Source: Candidatus Zixiibacteriota bacterium
Lineage (GTDB): Bacteria > Zixibacteria > MSB-5A5 > GN15 > FEB-12
DNA length: 64,000 nt
NCBI GenBank assembly: GCA_034003725.1
Contig: JAVEYB010000001.1
Span: forward strand, 90,466-154,465
Direction: 5' to 3'
Shown: in pieces, positions 63,112-64,000 of the stretch
How positions within the stretch are numbered: the first letter of the stretch is position 1
Layout: each line of letters opens with the position of its first letter
The notes under the pieces: generated by a model
Told to the model about the DNA's origin: nothing
Databases searched by the model: none
Seen by the model: the letters and a program-made list of their open reading frames with translations, nothing else
Program-made: the position numbers and the translations under genes

Positions 63112-64000
63112 GTGAAACAACTGCTATTCAAAACGTTCCTGGTCGGAGTGCTCCTGGCGACAGGGTCGGCCGTTCAGGCACAGATAATCACGACGCCGTT
63201 CTTCAACAACTTCTACAGCGGCAACACGACCTACAACGGCAACCCGGTTCCGGTTGGTTCGATAATCGACGCGTTCGACCCCGACGGGGTACTGTGCGGA
63301 AGATTTATCGTGCATACGGCCGGAAGCTACGGGTTTATGCCGGTGTACGGCGACGATTCCAACACGCCGCTCGAGGATGAAGGCGCGGAAGCCGGCGATT
63401 CCATCACGTTCATGGTGAACGGCCGCCAGGCGGTCGTAACCGGCGACCCCACCTGGACGAACCAGGCGAATGACGAGGTCGACCTGAACGTGGCCTCCGC
63501 GATTATCAGCCTCACCGCGGTCGATATGCCGCTCGACGCGGCCGGACGCTGGGAAGACACGGTCCGCTTCCAGGTCGGCATCCGCAATGACGGCGACGGC
63601 CTCGACTTCTACGGCGTGACCGCCTCGGCCGACCAGTCCCTGTGGGACGTACTCATCCCGGACTCCAACTTCTATAACGGCGTCGGTGAAACCACCTATG
63701 TCTATTTCGATGTCGATATGGACTGGGCCGATGTGCCCGACGACACGGTTGGGGTGATCTCGTTCGAAGTCTTCTCGAAGATCGATACCACCCAGCGAGT
63801 CATCGGCTCGGTGAACCTGATCCTGTCGGTGACCGACGTGGACGACGATCATCAGTCGACCCTGCCGAACGGCTTCACGCTCTACCAGAACTACCCGAAC
63901 CCGTTCAACCCGACGACGACGATCGCGTTTGCGCTGCCGTCGAAATCTCCTGTCCGGCTCGAAATCTACAACGTCCTCGGACAGGCGGTTGACCATCGGG
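63112..64000 (+). CDS. Secreted protein with NYPNPFNP module (partial, runs off the window)
   Basis: Open frame of 296 codons from GTG 63112 (GGTGGTGA upstream) to the window end without a stop. Signal peptide VKQLLFKTFLVGVLLATGSAVQA, then a copy of the repeat seen twice in the giant protein (GNTTYNGNPVPVGSIIDAFDPDGVLCG...GSYGFMPVYGDD), a beta-rich domain, and the start of the sorting module, YQNYPNPFNPTTTIAF. Truncated only by the window edge. Confidence 0.85.
   Translation, partial: MKQLLFKTFLVGVLLATGSAVQAQIITTPFFNNFYSGNTTYNGNPVPVGSIIDAFDPDGVLCGRFIVHTAGSYGFMPVYGDDSNTPLEDEGAEAGDSITFMVNGRQAVVTGDPTWTNQANDEVDLNVASAIISLTAVDMPLDAAGRWEDTVRFQVGIRNDGDGLDFYGVTASADQSLWDVLIPDSNFYNGVGETTYVYFDVDMDWADVPDDTVGVISFEVFSKIDTTQRVIGSVNLILSVTDVDDDHQSTLPNGFTLYQNYPNPFNPTTTIAFALPSKSPVRLEIYNVLGQAVDHR

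Overview
The window reads as a chromosome segment of a diderm (LPS-making) bacterium with about 60% GC. Secreted proteins end in a C-terminal sorting/FlgD-Ig-like module with the motif NYPNPFNP, and one carries dockerin-like repeats. Together with a DUF2723 glycosyltransferase-like protein and KdsB/LpxH this points to the FCB superphylum. Candidate phylum Zixibacteria is my best guess; that is inference, because no rRNA gene is present. There are no insertion sequences, CRISPR arrays, tRNAs or rRNAs that I can see. Genes are dense and mostly housekeeping.

Layout. 1-4.6 kb: minus-strand polysaccharide export cluster (SLBB/Wza-like exporter, Wzz-like protein, hexapeptide acyltransferase, sugar aminotransferase). 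4.6-7.9 kb: lipoprotein, then gatC-kdsB-pyrG. 8.1-11.0 kb: a three-gene plus-strand signalling operon (PAS protein, degenerate NtrC-like ATPase, GAF protein). 11.1-17.2 kb: mltG, ruvX, a conserved secreted protein, rarA, hemW, lepB. 17.4-21.8 kb: lipoprotein, small conserved protein, DUF2723 membrane protein, small HTH protein, polytopic membrane protein. 22.0-23.5 kb: a signal-peptide-less LysM/peptidoglycan-binding protein translationally coupled to a putative caspase-like (clan CD) protein. 23.5-28.6 kb: Cys-rich small protein plus a CusB/CusA-type heavy-metal RND pump. 28.7-36.3 kb: tilS-hpt-ftsH and folP-cdaA-lepA. 36.6-41.1 kb: dockerin-type secreted protein, a probable independent structured RNA gene, purL, lpxH-like gene. 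41.1-46.6 kb: orphan DNA methyltransferase, two paralogous secreted proteins flanking a selenocysteine peroxiredoxin, and an HTH-aconitase fusion coupled to a HIT gene. 46.8-57.6 kb: epimerase-like protein, DUF885 peptidase-like lipoprotein or secreted protein, RlmD-like methyltransferase, DinB, YqaA/DedA-like, CNNM/CorC, HtpX, a dicarboxylate symporter with a huge disordered tail, VanZ. 58-64 kb: a 1,699-residue multidomain secreted protein and the start of a related secreted protein.

Most notable: (1) an in-frame UGA replaces the catalytic Cys of a peroxiredoxin and is followed by a SECIS-like hairpin; (2) an aconitase/LeuC-fold protein has two N-terminal HTH units and has lost two of three Fe-S cysteines, so it is probably a regulator; (3) an unassigned intergenic stretch has its own promoter, several hairpins and an intrinsic terminator, which looks like an undescribed ncRNA gene; (4) the LysM + caspase-like pair resembles cargo of a contractile injection system; (5) an NtrC-family ATPase lacks the sigma-54-contacting GAFTGA loop. 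Promoters of the form TTGACN-(16-17)-TATNTT recur across the window and support several of these calls.
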